Source: Pseudobdellovibrionaceae bacterium
GTDB taxonomy: Bacteria; Bdellovibrionota; Bdellovibrionia; Bdellovibrionales; JAMPXM01
Length of the DNA stretch: 21,841 bases
Direction: 5' to 3'
Assembly (NCBI GenBank): GCA_913774795.1
Contig: CAJYIL010000008.1
Span: 1 to 21,841, forward strand
Shown here: positions 14,361 through 20,452 of the stretch, one piece after another
Layout of the letters: every line of letters begins with the position of its first letter
How positions within the stretch are numbered: position 1 is the first letter of the stretch
Position numbers and translations under genes: made by a program
Notes under the pieces: generated by a model
The model's input: only the letters and a program-made list of their open reading frames with translations
Told to the model about the DNA's origin: nothing
Databases searched by the model: none

Positions 14361-14961
14361 GCTCGCCTTGGTCTTCATCGCGGCATCTTCAGTCACGATC
14401 ACCGTGAAAGCGGACTGGACCGTCGATTTCTCGCGCCGCTCAAAAGCTGTCAGAGAAAACGATCTGAACGATGCGGCCATTGGCCATGCGGAATTTAATC
14501 CGATCGATACGTCTCGACAACCGGCTAGCATTTCGTCGCCGACGATCATGAACCCGACCGTGCCTGCAGAAGACATTGGCAAAAAGGCTGAGCCTTCGAA
14601 AGGGATGTTCGACCAGTTGTTCGACGCGAAAGCCGAACCGGTCCAGGAGATCGTCATTCTCAACACGGAGAAGGGCTTCGTTCCGAATACCGTTCGTGTT
14701 CGTAAAAACTCGCGTTACAAAATCACGGTCGTGAACGTGAATGAGAAAGAAAAGAACATCTCGTTTATCCTCGACGGATTCGCGGAGCACCACGCTACGT
14801 ATTTCGGCAAGGTGAAGACGTTTTCGCTCACTCCGAATAAAGAGGGCGTCTTCTCGTTCCAGAGTCCAGAGACGGCTGCGGAAGGCAAACTTGTGGTGTA
14901 TGCTCCACCTATCAACGTTCGTGAAACAACGACCGTACGTGCACCGGCATCGGATCAATAA
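14320..14961 (+). CDS. Secreted protein with cupredoxin-like domain
   Basis: A 213-residue protein. GTG 14320, six bases after GGAGG (14309-14313), is preferred over TTG 14314. A signal peptide covers about 1-31 (KLALVFIAASSVTITVKA). A polar linker (about 35-105) is followed by a cupredoxin-like beta sandwich (about 108-195): EIVILNTEKGFVPNTVRVRKN, YKITVVNVNEKEKNISFILDGF, then FSLTPNKEGVFSFQSP and KLVVYAP. This is the EfeO/COG4633-type pattern. The Cys copper ligand is absent (H157/H158 remain), so classical type 1 copper binding is unlikely. It sits between a small cytosolic protein and CpaF in one operon. An extracytoplasmic part of the same envelope machine is a reasonable inference. Confidence 0.72.
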   Translation: MNSLIITRAKICTKLALVFIAASSVTITVKADWTVDFSRRSKAVRENDLNDAAIGHAEFNPIDTSRQPASISSPTIMNPTVPAEDIGKKAEPSKGMFDQLFDAKAEPVQEIVILNTEKGFVPNTVRVRKNSRYKITVVNVNEKEKNISFILDGFAEHHATYFGKVKTFSLTPNKEGVFSFQSPETAAEGKLVVYAPPINVRETTTVRAPASDQ

Positions 14962-14977
14962 CGTCTAGGATTTCATC

Positions 14978-16099
14978 ATGGCTGCGGGCAATCGGATTTC
15001 ACAAGCTCACCAAGAAGCCGTCGCGGGTTATCTCGCGCCGGTTCAAGCCTTGTGGGAAGATCCGACCGTCACGGAGATCATGATCAACGGTCCTGACGAG
15101 ATCTTCTTTGAGCGAAAAGGGAAGATCGAGCGCGCAGAAGGTGTCGCGTTCGGATCAGAAGACGACTTGCGAGCGGCGGTCAATGCCATCGCAGGCTCGA
15201 TCGGCCGACGCATCAACAACGAAGAGCCGCGTCTCGATGCGCGTCTCGCTGACGGATCGCGGATTCACGCGGTCATTCCGCCGTGCTCTCTGAAAGGCAC
15301 GACGGTCGCTATCCGTAAATTCACTCAAGCTAAGATCTCGATGAAGGATTACATCAAGCTCGGCGCGATCACGCCCGATGCGGCCAACTTTCTTGAGATC
15401 TGCATGTTCCTCGGAAAAAACATTCTCGTGAGCGGCGGAACAGGCTCGGGTAAAACGACACTCCTGTCGCTCCTGTGCACGCGTATCCCGAAAGGGTACC
15501 GCATCATCGTCATCGAAGACGCGGCCGAACTCATCGTCGAGTACGAACACGTCGTTCGTTTCGAAACGCGCATGGCCGACGAACAAGGTCGCTACGAAGT
15601 TTCGATTCGCGATCTTTTGAAATCGGCTCTCCGCCTGCGCCCAGATCGCATCATCGTCGGCGAAGTTCGTGGCGCTGAAGGTCTCGAACTCGTGCAAGCG
15701 ATGAACACCGGGCACAAAGGTTCGATGGGCACGATCCACGCAAACTCACCGAACGACGCTCTCGTTCGTCTCGAAGCTCTGGCGATGGGTTCCGACGCGA
15801 AGATTTCCGAAAAAGCGCTTCAGTACTCGATCGCGGGTGCGATCGATCTCGTCATTCAAATCTCGCGTCTTTCAGACGGCTCGCGCCGAATCATGTCGAT
15901 CGCGGAGTGCCGCGGTCTCGACAAAGACTTCAATTACGTCGTGGCACCCATCTACAACATGGGTCCTCTGGTTCGTGGCGGAGACGGAAAACTTGTGGGT
16001 CAGCTTGAGCCCGTCGGAGAGTTGCCTTCGTTCATGAACGAGATCGAAGACAACAAGATCCCGTTCCCTCGCGCGAAGTTTTTCGCGAAGAAAGGCTGA
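14978..16099 (+). CDS. cpaF: CpaF/TadA-type secretion ATPase
   Basis: A 373-residue traffic ATPase of the VirB11/CpaF group. The N-terminal domain (about 15-130) has LWEDPTVTEIMINGPDEIFFERKGKIE and the DGSRIHAVIPP strand. The ATPase domain has Walker A GGTGSGKTT (153-161), the Asp box IVIEDAAEL (177-185), Walker B RIIVGEVRG (224-232) and the His box GHKGSMGTIHANSP (245-258). All catalytic positions are intact. CpaF hexamers power Tad/Flp pilus assembly at the cytosolic face of the inner membrane. None of the usual partners (TadB/TadC platform proteins, TadZ, secretin, pilin) is encoded in this window. AGGA at 14966-14969 is the likely SD. The next gene starts one base after its stop. Confidence 0.92.
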   Translation: MAAGNRISQAHQEAVAGYLAPVQALWEDPTVTEIMINGPDEIFFERKGKIERAEGVAFGSEDDLRAAVNAIAGSIGRRINNEEPRLDARLADGSRIHAVIPPCSLKGTTVAIRKFTQAKISMKDYIKLGAITPDAANFLEICMFLGKNILVSGGTGSGKTTLLSLLCTRIPKGYRIIVIEDAAELIVEYEHVVRFETRMADEQGRYEVSIRDLLKSALRLRPDRIIVGEVRGAEGLELVQAMNTGHKGSMGTIHANSPNDALVRLEALAMGSDAKISEKALQYSIAGAIDLVIQISRLSDGSRRIMSIAECRGLDKDFNYVVAPIYNMGPLVRGGDGKLVGQLEPVGELPSFMNEIEDNKIPFPRAKFFAKKG

Positions 16100-16100
16100 G

Positions 16101-16490
16101 ATGGATAACCAACAGTTTGTCGCTTATCTGTCCGACGTGAAAAAACGCGCCGAAGGTTTTATCGGCGAAGATTATATCAGTGAAGACGTGCGCAAATGTC
16201 TGCGTGATTTTTTGAAGATTACCGAGAGCTTCGGCGCTCTTCAAACCGATTCAGCTTCGCAGGGGGCGGACGCGCGTTTAGCGAAGAAGCGACTTGAGCA
16301 GGTCAAAACCGAAATGAAAATAGCTGAGAAAAGAATCGAGACGCTCAAGGGCATCGGTTTCGGTCTCGTCATTCCCGCAAAACAGCTCTCAAACGAACTC
16401 TCGTCGGTAAAAGATCCGGCGGTCGTTCAGCGAATGCAGTCGGCGATCAAGAAAATCGGTGACGCGCTGATCGAGATTTCGAAAGTTTAA
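16101..16490 (+). CDS. Small helical protein coupled to cpaF
   Basis: A 129-residue protein of unknown family. Its ATG lies one base after the cpaF stop (TGAGATG), so translation is coupled. No signal or membrane helix. The chain is nearly all helix, with a coiled-coil stretch at about 58-85 (KKRLEQVKTEMKIAEKRIETLKG) and an amphipathic C-terminal helix. It might be a regulatory or adaptor subunit of the CpaF ATPase; this is inferred from position only. Confidence 0.75.
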   Translation: MDNQQFVAYLSDVKKRAEGFIGEDYISEDVRKCLRDFLKITESFGALQTDSASQGADARLAKKRLEQVKTEMKIAEKRIETLKGIGFGLVIPAKQLSNELSSVKDPAVVQRMQSAIKKIGDALIEISKV

Positions 16491-16506
16491 TTGCTTAAGA
16501 CAAATA

Positions 16507-16544
16507 AAAACGCGGAGCCTTTTTCAAGGTCTCCGCGTTTTCGT
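16507..16544. terminator. Bidirectional intrinsic terminator
   Basis: AAAACGCGGAG (16507-16517) and CTCCGCGTTTT (16531-16541) form a perfect 11-bp stem with A- and T-tracts on either side, between convergent genes. It serves the cpaF operon on the plus strand and the small secreted-protein gene on the minus strand. Confidence 0.9.
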
Positions 16545-16564
16545 TTTCAAACGAAGACCTAAAA

Positions 16565-17059
16565 TCAGTCGACGAAATACAAGTAGCAAGCCCATGCGCG
16601 CGAACCCGCAGCGCCTTCGGCGTTACAATAGTAGCGAGAACCGCGGCCACCGTCGAAGAGCGATTTGAACTGAACAGTTTCTGTCGTGTTCACGTCGGTA
16701 TTCGCGAGGATCTCTTTCATCTGGGCCGATGATTGAGTCATGTAAAGCATGTTCATGAGTGTGACTTGCGTGCCGGCGGCATCGACAGTCGTCTGCAAAA
16801 CGCAACCGTAAGGATAACCGTCGAAGGAAACCGGCGAGTCTTCAGCGCAACGAACGATGAAGTTCGAGTCGATCTGGTAAGTCACTTCTTGCTTCATGGC
16901 TTTGCCAGTGCGCGCCGCCGCGTCCTGGATCGACTGCTCGATCTTTTCGACCGACGACAGAGGGAAGGCGAATGTCTTCGCAAATTGAGCTTGCGCGCGA
17001 GGAGCAGCTTGAGCTGTGAGACCAAAGGCAGCAACGAGTGTAAGAACCAAAAGTTTCAT
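16565..17059 (-). CDS. Small secreted protein with four cysteines, unknown function
   Basis: A 164-residue exported protein. ATG 17059 follows GGAGGG with a 7-base spacing. A clear signal peptide covers 1-18 (LLVLTLVAAFGLTAQAA). The mature domain is alpha/beta with four cysteines (C71, C86, C145, C158), likely two disulfides, and an aromatic C-terminus (RAWACYLYFVD). I do not recognise a family. It is a single-gene unit with its own terminator and a candidate promoter upstream, pointing to independent regulation. Confidence 0.8.
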   Translation of the reverse strand: MKLLVLTLVAAFGLTAQAAPRAQAQFAKTFAFPLSSVEKIEQSIQDAAARTGKAMKQEVTYQIDSNFIVRCAEDSPVSFDGYPYGCVLQTTVDAAGTQVTLMNMLYMTQSSAQMKEILANTDVNTTETVQFKSLFDGGRGSRYYCNAEGAAGSRAWACYLYFVD

Positions 17060-17081
17060 TAGAAATCCCTCCGAACTTCGA

Positions 17082-17110
17082 GGGATAGGCCCTTAAATCG
17101 TTCCTGGCAA
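17082..17110 (-). promoter_or_regulatory. Candidate promoter of the small secreted-protein gene
   Basis: On the minus strand TTGCCA (17110-17105) and TATCCC (17087-17082) are separated by exactly 17 bases. The start site would lie about 15 bases before the gene's ATG at 17059. The -35 is good and the -10 is weak. Confidence 0.35.
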
Positions 17111-17177
17111 GTTATGAGTTTTCCACCTGCCTCATTATTCAGCAGACGGGAGGGTTGGCTTGAGTCCGACAGGAGGA

Positions 17178-17216
17178 ATGATTAGAACCAGCCCGTGCTT
17201 TTCAGCTGCAAAATAA
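17178..17216 (+). CDS. Twelve-codon ORF overlapping the start of the coiled-coil gene
   Basis: ATG 17178 to TAA 17214-17216, with AGGAGGA directly before it, encodes MIRTSPCFSAAK. It overlaps the GTG start of the next gene in another reading frame. It could be a true leader peptide, or the real N-terminus of that gene separated by a one-base indel. Confidence 0.3.
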   Translation: MIRTSPCFSAAK

Positions 17217-18235
17217 CTCATTCCGTCCTGCTGTCGCTCGACCGCCGAGGTGAAGATCTCACGCCGGTTTACGAGTCGTTCGATTGGCCCTCGGAGTTTT
17301 TGCACGATCCTTCGAGTTGGCTCGAAGCCGATAAAATGGAGAGCCTTCTCTCCGAACTCGAAAAGCAATTCGGACTGAGGCCTACACTTGAGCAGAGTTT
17401 TCTGATCGACGTCGGTCACAAGTCGCGCGATTTGCGCGCGTGGGGTGTTCTCGACAGCGTTCTCCGCATGGTCCAAGCGCCGAAAGATTTCTTCGCTCAG
17501 CCGGAGCGATTCCTTTCCTATTTCATCAGCCCAGCACCACCGATCGCCGATGTTCGGCGCGAAGTCGACTCGGTGAGCTTCGTTCTTCCGATCTCGGAAG
17601 ACGAATTTCCTCTCGTGACTCAGTATCTCTGCGCAGTGCTTGAAGCACTTCCTTCGTACATCGCCAAGCCGATGGCGACTGTGACCTGGAAAGACTCTCG
17701 CGTCACGATCAAATGGACCGATTCTCAAGAGTCGTTGTTCAACGAGAAAGAAAAAGCAGAACTCTCGCTTCATCCGGAGTTGGTGAATTCGATTCTTTCG
17801 AATCTGGAGAGTTCGCAAAAGGAACTCGAAGAAACGAAACAGCGATTGAACGAGCGTGAGGCCGAGTTGGCCGACATGCGCCAAGCGGTTCCGCTCCGCT
17901 CGGGTGGCACGACTCCGGGTGCGCTTTCGCGTGATCAGGTTGCCGCCGCCTTGCACGAGCTCTACCGTTTGGGTGATTACTTCGCGCGCGGTCAGCAACT
18001 CGTGACCCTCTTGATTGCGCAAGGCCGCGAGACACCGCAGGTTCGTGAAGCGATGAGGCGGGTCGATTGGCCACGCGTCTGCGAAAACGCGCCGCAAGTG
18101 ATTCGTCAGGCGATCTCGGAGTTGCAATCCGCGCAATCGCACCTCGCGAACATTCGCGAAGAGGCCGTGGCGCCTGCCGCACCGGGTGTGCAGCCTTCGC
18201 TTTTTGAGCACGTTCCCTTGACGGCTCGAACGTAA
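17195..18235 (+). CDS. Coiled-coil cytosolic protein of unknown function
   Basis: A 346-residue protein, not assigned to a family. The N-terminal part (about 1-195) is globular, with SFLIDVGHKSRDLRAWGVLDSVLRMV and a SVSFVLPISEDEFPLVTQYL segment. The layout recalls ligand-sensing domains of regulators but is not decisive. A coiled coil follows at about 200-232 (ESSQKELEETKQRLNEREAELADM), then a helical C-terminal region (245-325) and a disordered end. The only start in this frame is GTG 17195 without an SD, because a stop (TAG 17183-17185) lies just upstream. A perfect SD (AGGAGGA 17171-17177) instead precedes ATG 17178 in another frame. Either a leader peptide couples translation or one base is missing here; see findings. 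A minus-strand open frame over the same DNA is Arg-rich and taken as a shadow. Confidence 0.75.
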   Translation: MLFSCKITHSVLLSLDRRGEDLTPVYESFDWPSEFLHDPSSWLEADKMESLLSELEKQFGLRPTLEQSFLIDVGHKSRDLRAWGVLDSVLRMVQAPKDFFAQPERFLSYFISPAPPIADVRREVDSVSFVLPISEDEFPLVTQYLCAVLEALPSYIAKPMATVTWKDSRVTIKWTDSQESLFNEKEKAELSLHPELVNSILSNLESSQKELEETKQRLNEREAELADMRQAVPLRSGGTTPGALSRDQVAAALHELYRLGDYFARGQQLVTLLIAQGRETPQVREAMRRVDWPRVCENAPQVIRQAISELQSAQSHLANIREEAVAPAAPGVQPSLFEHVPLTART

Positions 18236-18247
18236 TTCCTGATTCTT

Positions 18248-18274
18248 GGTCCTTCACCTTGTCTGGGAAGGACC
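18248..18274 (+). promoter_or_regulatory. SD-masking hairpin in the enolase leader
   Basis: GGTCCTTC (18248-18255) and GAAGGACC (18267-18274) form a perfect 8-bp stem, extendable by CC/GG across one bulged A. The 3' arm contains the AAGGA (18268-18272) that serves as the eno SD, nine bases before ATG 18281. Folded, it would hide the ribosome-binding site. Confidence 0.55.
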
Positions 18275-18280
18275 TCCGCC

Positions 18281-19555
18281 ATGTCTTCAGAAATCAGCTC
18301 TTGTCACGCACGTGAAATTCTCGATTCCCGCGGCAACCCGACAATTGAAGTCGACGTCATGCTCGCGAACGGCGCCATGGGGCGCGCGATGGTTCCATCG
18401 GGAGCCTCGACCGGCGCCCACGAGGCGGTGGAGCTTCGTGACGGGGGCAAACGTTACCTCGGAAAAGGTGTTGAGCACGCCGTCAGAAACGTCAACGAAA
18501 CGATCGCACCTGAAATCCTCGGCTTGAATGCAAACGATCAAGTTGCGCTCGACAACTACCTTCTCGAGCTTGACGGCACCCCGAACAAAGGCAAGCTCGG
18601 CGCGAACGCGATTCTCGGCGTCTCGCTGGCGGCGGCGAAGGCCGCGGCTCTCACGGCAGGCCTACAGCTTTACCGTTACGTCGGTGGAACAAACGCGAAT
18701 CGTTTGCCGGTTCCGCTCATGAACGTTTTGAACGGTGGTGCGCACGCCGATAACGGTCTCGACATTCAAGAGTTCATGCTTGTTCCCGTCGTTGAGAACT
18801 CGTTCAAAGAGTCTTTGCGCGCAGGCTCAGAGATCTTCCACACGCTAAAAAAGATCTTAAACAAAAAAGGTTTGTCGACGGGTGTGGGTGATGAAGGCGG
18901 ATTCGCTCCGCGCTTGAAATCGAACCGTGAAGCTCTCGAGCTCATCATGGAAGCCATCGAAGGAGCGGGCTACAAAGCCGGCAAAGACATCTTCCTTGCG
19001 CTCGACGTCGCGGCCACCGAACTCTTCGAAGGTGGCAAATACCGCTGGGAAGGGTCGCAAGTCACCGCTTCAGAACTTGGTTCGACATATGCGTCTTGGA
19101 TGCAGTCGTTCCCCCTCGTTTCGATCGAAGACGGTTTCAGCGAAGATGACTGGGACGGATGGAAGTCGTTCACCGCTCAGCAAGGCTCGGCAGTTCAGAT
19201 CGTCGGCGACGATTTGTTCGTCACCAATCCGGAGCGCGTCGCTCGCGGCATCAAAGAAAAAGCGGCCAACGCTCTTCTCGTAAAGGTCAACCAGATCGGA
19301 ACCCTCACCGAAACATGCGAAGCCGTTTCGCTTGCGCAACGCGCATCGATGCGCACGATCATGTCTCACCGCTCGGGTGAAACCGAAGATAACATGATTG
19401 CCGATCTCGCCGTCGCCCTTGGTTGCCAGCAAATCAAGACGGGTTCGCTTTGCCGCTCAGAGCGCATTGCGAAGTACAACCAACTCCTCCGCATCGAAGA
19501 AGACTTGGGCAAAGGCGCTCATTACTGGGGTGCCGCGGGAATCGGCCGCGGTTAA
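18281..19555 (+). CDS. eno: Enolase
   Basis: A 424-residue phosphopyruvate hydratase, which converts 2-phosphoglycerate to phosphoenolpyruvate in glycolysis and gluconeogenesis; cytosolic and usually dimeric. The N-terminal domain has HAREILDSRGNPTIEVDV and PSGASTGAHEAVELRDG. The barrel domain has the VPLMNVLNGGAHADNGLDIQEFML loop, GDEGGFAPRL with the catalytic Glu, ALDVAATELF and SIEDGFSEDDW with metal acids, LVKVNQIGT with the catalytic Lys, and the signature region from MSHRSGETEDN to IKTGSLCRSER. Length is normal. The usual ASEFY reads ATELF here, a mild variant next to the metal Asp. The start ATG follows an SD inside a hairpin. Confidence 0.98.
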   Translation: MSSEISSCHAREILDSRGNPTIEVDVMLANGAMGRAMVPSGASTGAHEAVELRDGGKRYLGKGVEHAVRNVNETIAPEILGLNANDQVALDNYLLELDGTPNKGKLGANAILGVSLAAAKAAALTAGLQLYRYVGGTNANRLPVPLMNVLNGGAHADNGLDIQEFMLVPVVENSFKESLRAGSEIFHTLKKILNKKGLSTGVGDEGGFAPRLKSNREALELIMEAIEGAGYKAGKDIFLALDVAATELFEGGKYRWEGSQVTASELGSTYASWMQSFPLVSIEDGFSEDDWDGWKSFTAQQGSAVQIVGDDLFVTNPERVARGIKEKAANALLVKVNQIGTLTETCEAVSLAQRASMRTIMSHRSGETEDNMIADLAVALGCQQIKTGSLCRSERIAKYNQLLRIEEDLGKGAHYWGAAGIGRG

Positions 19556-19566
19556 GGTTTCGGAAT

Positions 19567-19593
19567 CGGCGAAGGCTCTCAGGACCTTCGCCG
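19567..19593 (+). terminator. Stem-loop after eno, possible terminator
   Basis: CGGCGAAGG (19567-19575) and CCTTCGCCG (19585-19593) make a perfect 9-bp stem with a 9-base loop, 12 bases after the eno stop. There is no T-run, so termination may be partial or the hairpin may only stabilise the eno mRNA. Confidence 0.45.
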
Positions 19594-19630
19594 CGTAGTC
19601 ATTTCGCGCCCCGCACGTCAGACTGTGATC

Positions 19631-19984
19631 ATGCGCGAACGTTTGCTGTCTCTCTACGCGTGGGCTCGTGAAATGGCCCACCATCCGGTGAAAATTCTGT
19701 GGCTCTCATTGGCGGGAGCTGCGGTCGGTGTTGTTCTCGACGGAACCGCCATTCGCGTCTGGAGTCTTCACCGCGAGAACGCCAGCATCCAGGCCCGACT
19801 GGTGGCCGCAAAAGTGCGTGCCAAGGAAATGGATTTCAAAATTCACGAAGCTCAACAACCTGAGTTTATTGAGCGGGCGGCCCGAGACCAGTTCGATTTG
19901 GTTAAAGAAGGGGATTTGGTCTTCATCTTCGCCGATGAGCAAACCTCCGAAACACCTGAAAATACGAGTAAATTTTCACTCTAA
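19631..19984 (+). CDS. ftsB: FtsB/DivIC-family septum formation protein
   Basis: A 117-residue bitopic membrane protein. ATG 19631 is preferred to GTG 19625. A short cytosolic N-terminus (1-20) is followed by one transmembrane helix (about 21-40, ILWLSLAGAAVGVVLDG), a periplasmic coiled coil (about 45-75, HRENASIQARLVAAKVRAKEMDFKI) and the conserved end FIERAARDQFDLVKEGDLVFIF, which matches the E..AR..L..V..GE..F pattern of the FtsB/DivIC group. These proteins join FtsL and FtsQ in the divisome and help activate septal wall synthesis. Its place right after eno is the same order as eno-ftsB in many proteobacteria, which supports the call. The tail (101-117) is disordered. No clear SD is visible. 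Confidence 0.88.
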   Translation: MRERLLSLYAWAREMAHHPVKILWLSLAGAAVGVVLDGTAIRVWSLHRENASIQARLVAAKVRAKEMDFKIHEAQQPEFIERAARDQFDLVKEGDLVFIFADEQTSETPENTSKFSL

Positions 19985-20089
19985 AGCACTTCACTGTGGC
20001 TTTGTTGCACCACTGTGGTTTGTAAACACATTAGCAATTTTAGAGAAGCAGCTCTAAATTGAGGAGATCACCTCAAGGAGTTTGACGTC
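19985..20089 (+). promoter_or_regulatory. Leader of the XRE gene with repeated dyads
   Basis: Two CACTGTG dyads lie at 19992-19998 and 20011-20017 in a 19-bp direct repeat (CACTGTGGCTTTGT and CACTGTGGTTTGT). The second is the centre of the perfect ACCAC-T-GTGGT. Two more inverted repeats follow: TTTAGAG 20039-20045 with CTCTAAA 20052-20058, and TTGAGG 20059-20064 with CCTCAA 20071-20076, the last touching the SD AAGGAG (20075-20080). The spacing suits a regulator binding twice on one face of the DNA, perhaps the XRE protein itself. Confidence 0.5.
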
Positions 20090-20413
20090 ATGGCTCTGCC
20101 AGAACCGTCTGCGAGTGTTTTTTCAAAAGATGAACTGCGAAGTCTCCGTTACCGCTGTGGCTGGAGCCAAGCGGAGATGGCGCGCATTCTGAACGTGGCG
20201 CTTGCTGATCTGGCGGGCTTTGAAAGCGGCGCGGCCGCGATTCCGGTGACTCTCAAGAGCTCTCTTGTTCGCATTTCGCAAACGGCCGATTCGAATGCCG
20301 AATGCACTCAGCGCCGCGCTCTCGCCGAGACGTTGATGGACGAACGCAAACTTTCTCAGATTCACAATTTCGACTGTGATCCGGCGGCGATTCCGTCAAA
20401 AGGCCGCGCTTAA
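20090..20413 (+). CDS. XRE-type helix-turn-helix protein
   Basis: A 107-residue DNA-binding protein. A helix-turn-helix domain occupies about 14-52 (ELRSLRYRCGWSQAEMARILNVALADLAGFESGAAAIP), with the Q28 and E45-S46-G47 positions typical of the Cro/CI (XRE) fold. The C-terminal half (55-107) is helical and has two cysteines (C73, C96). ATG 20090 follows AAGGAG with a 9-base spacing. A dyad-rich leader suggests autoregulation. It lies between the ftsB-like gene and polA. Targets are unknown. Confidence 0.82.
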   Translation: MALPEPSASVFSKDELRSLRYRCGWSQAEMARILNVALADLAGFESGAAAIPVTLKSSLVRISQTADSNAECTQRRALAETLMDERKLSQIHNFDCDPAAIPSKGRA

Positions 20414-20414
20414 T

Positions 20415-20443
20415 TTGACCTCTCGCGGAGCAGCACCTAGGCT
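20415..20443 (+). promoter_or_regulatory. Candidate polA promoter giving a near-leaderless mRNA
   Basis: TTGACC (20415-20420), a 17-base spacer and TAGGCT (20438-20443). A start about 7 bases on would fall at about 20450, only three bases before the polA ATG. That would agree with the absence of an SD there. The -10 match is weak (three of six). Confidence 0.35.
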
Positions 20444-20447
20444 GCTC
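20428..20447 (+). other. Inverted repeat before polA
   Basis: GAGCAGC (20428-20434) and GCTGCTC (20441-20447) form a perfect 7-bp dyad around ACCTAG. It overlaps the candidate -10 box and ends five bases before the polA ATG. It could be an operator, a terminator-like hairpin for the upstream gene, or chance. Confidence 0.4.
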
Positions 20448-20452
20448 TTCGC

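Noticed and set aside
14428..14955. Type 1 copper site in the cupredoxin-like protein
   Set aside because: The Cys ligand is missing from the domain, so electron-transfer function is not supported.
17135..18211. A 358-codon minus-strand open frame over the coiled-coil gene
   Set aside because: Its product is unusually rich in Arg, His and Cys with no domain pattern. The plus-strand product has normal composition, a coiled coil and amphipathic helices.
20428..20447. A rho-independent terminator for the XRE gene
   Set aside because: The stem is only 7 bp and CTTCGCATG follows instead of a T-run. Kept only as an inverted repeat.
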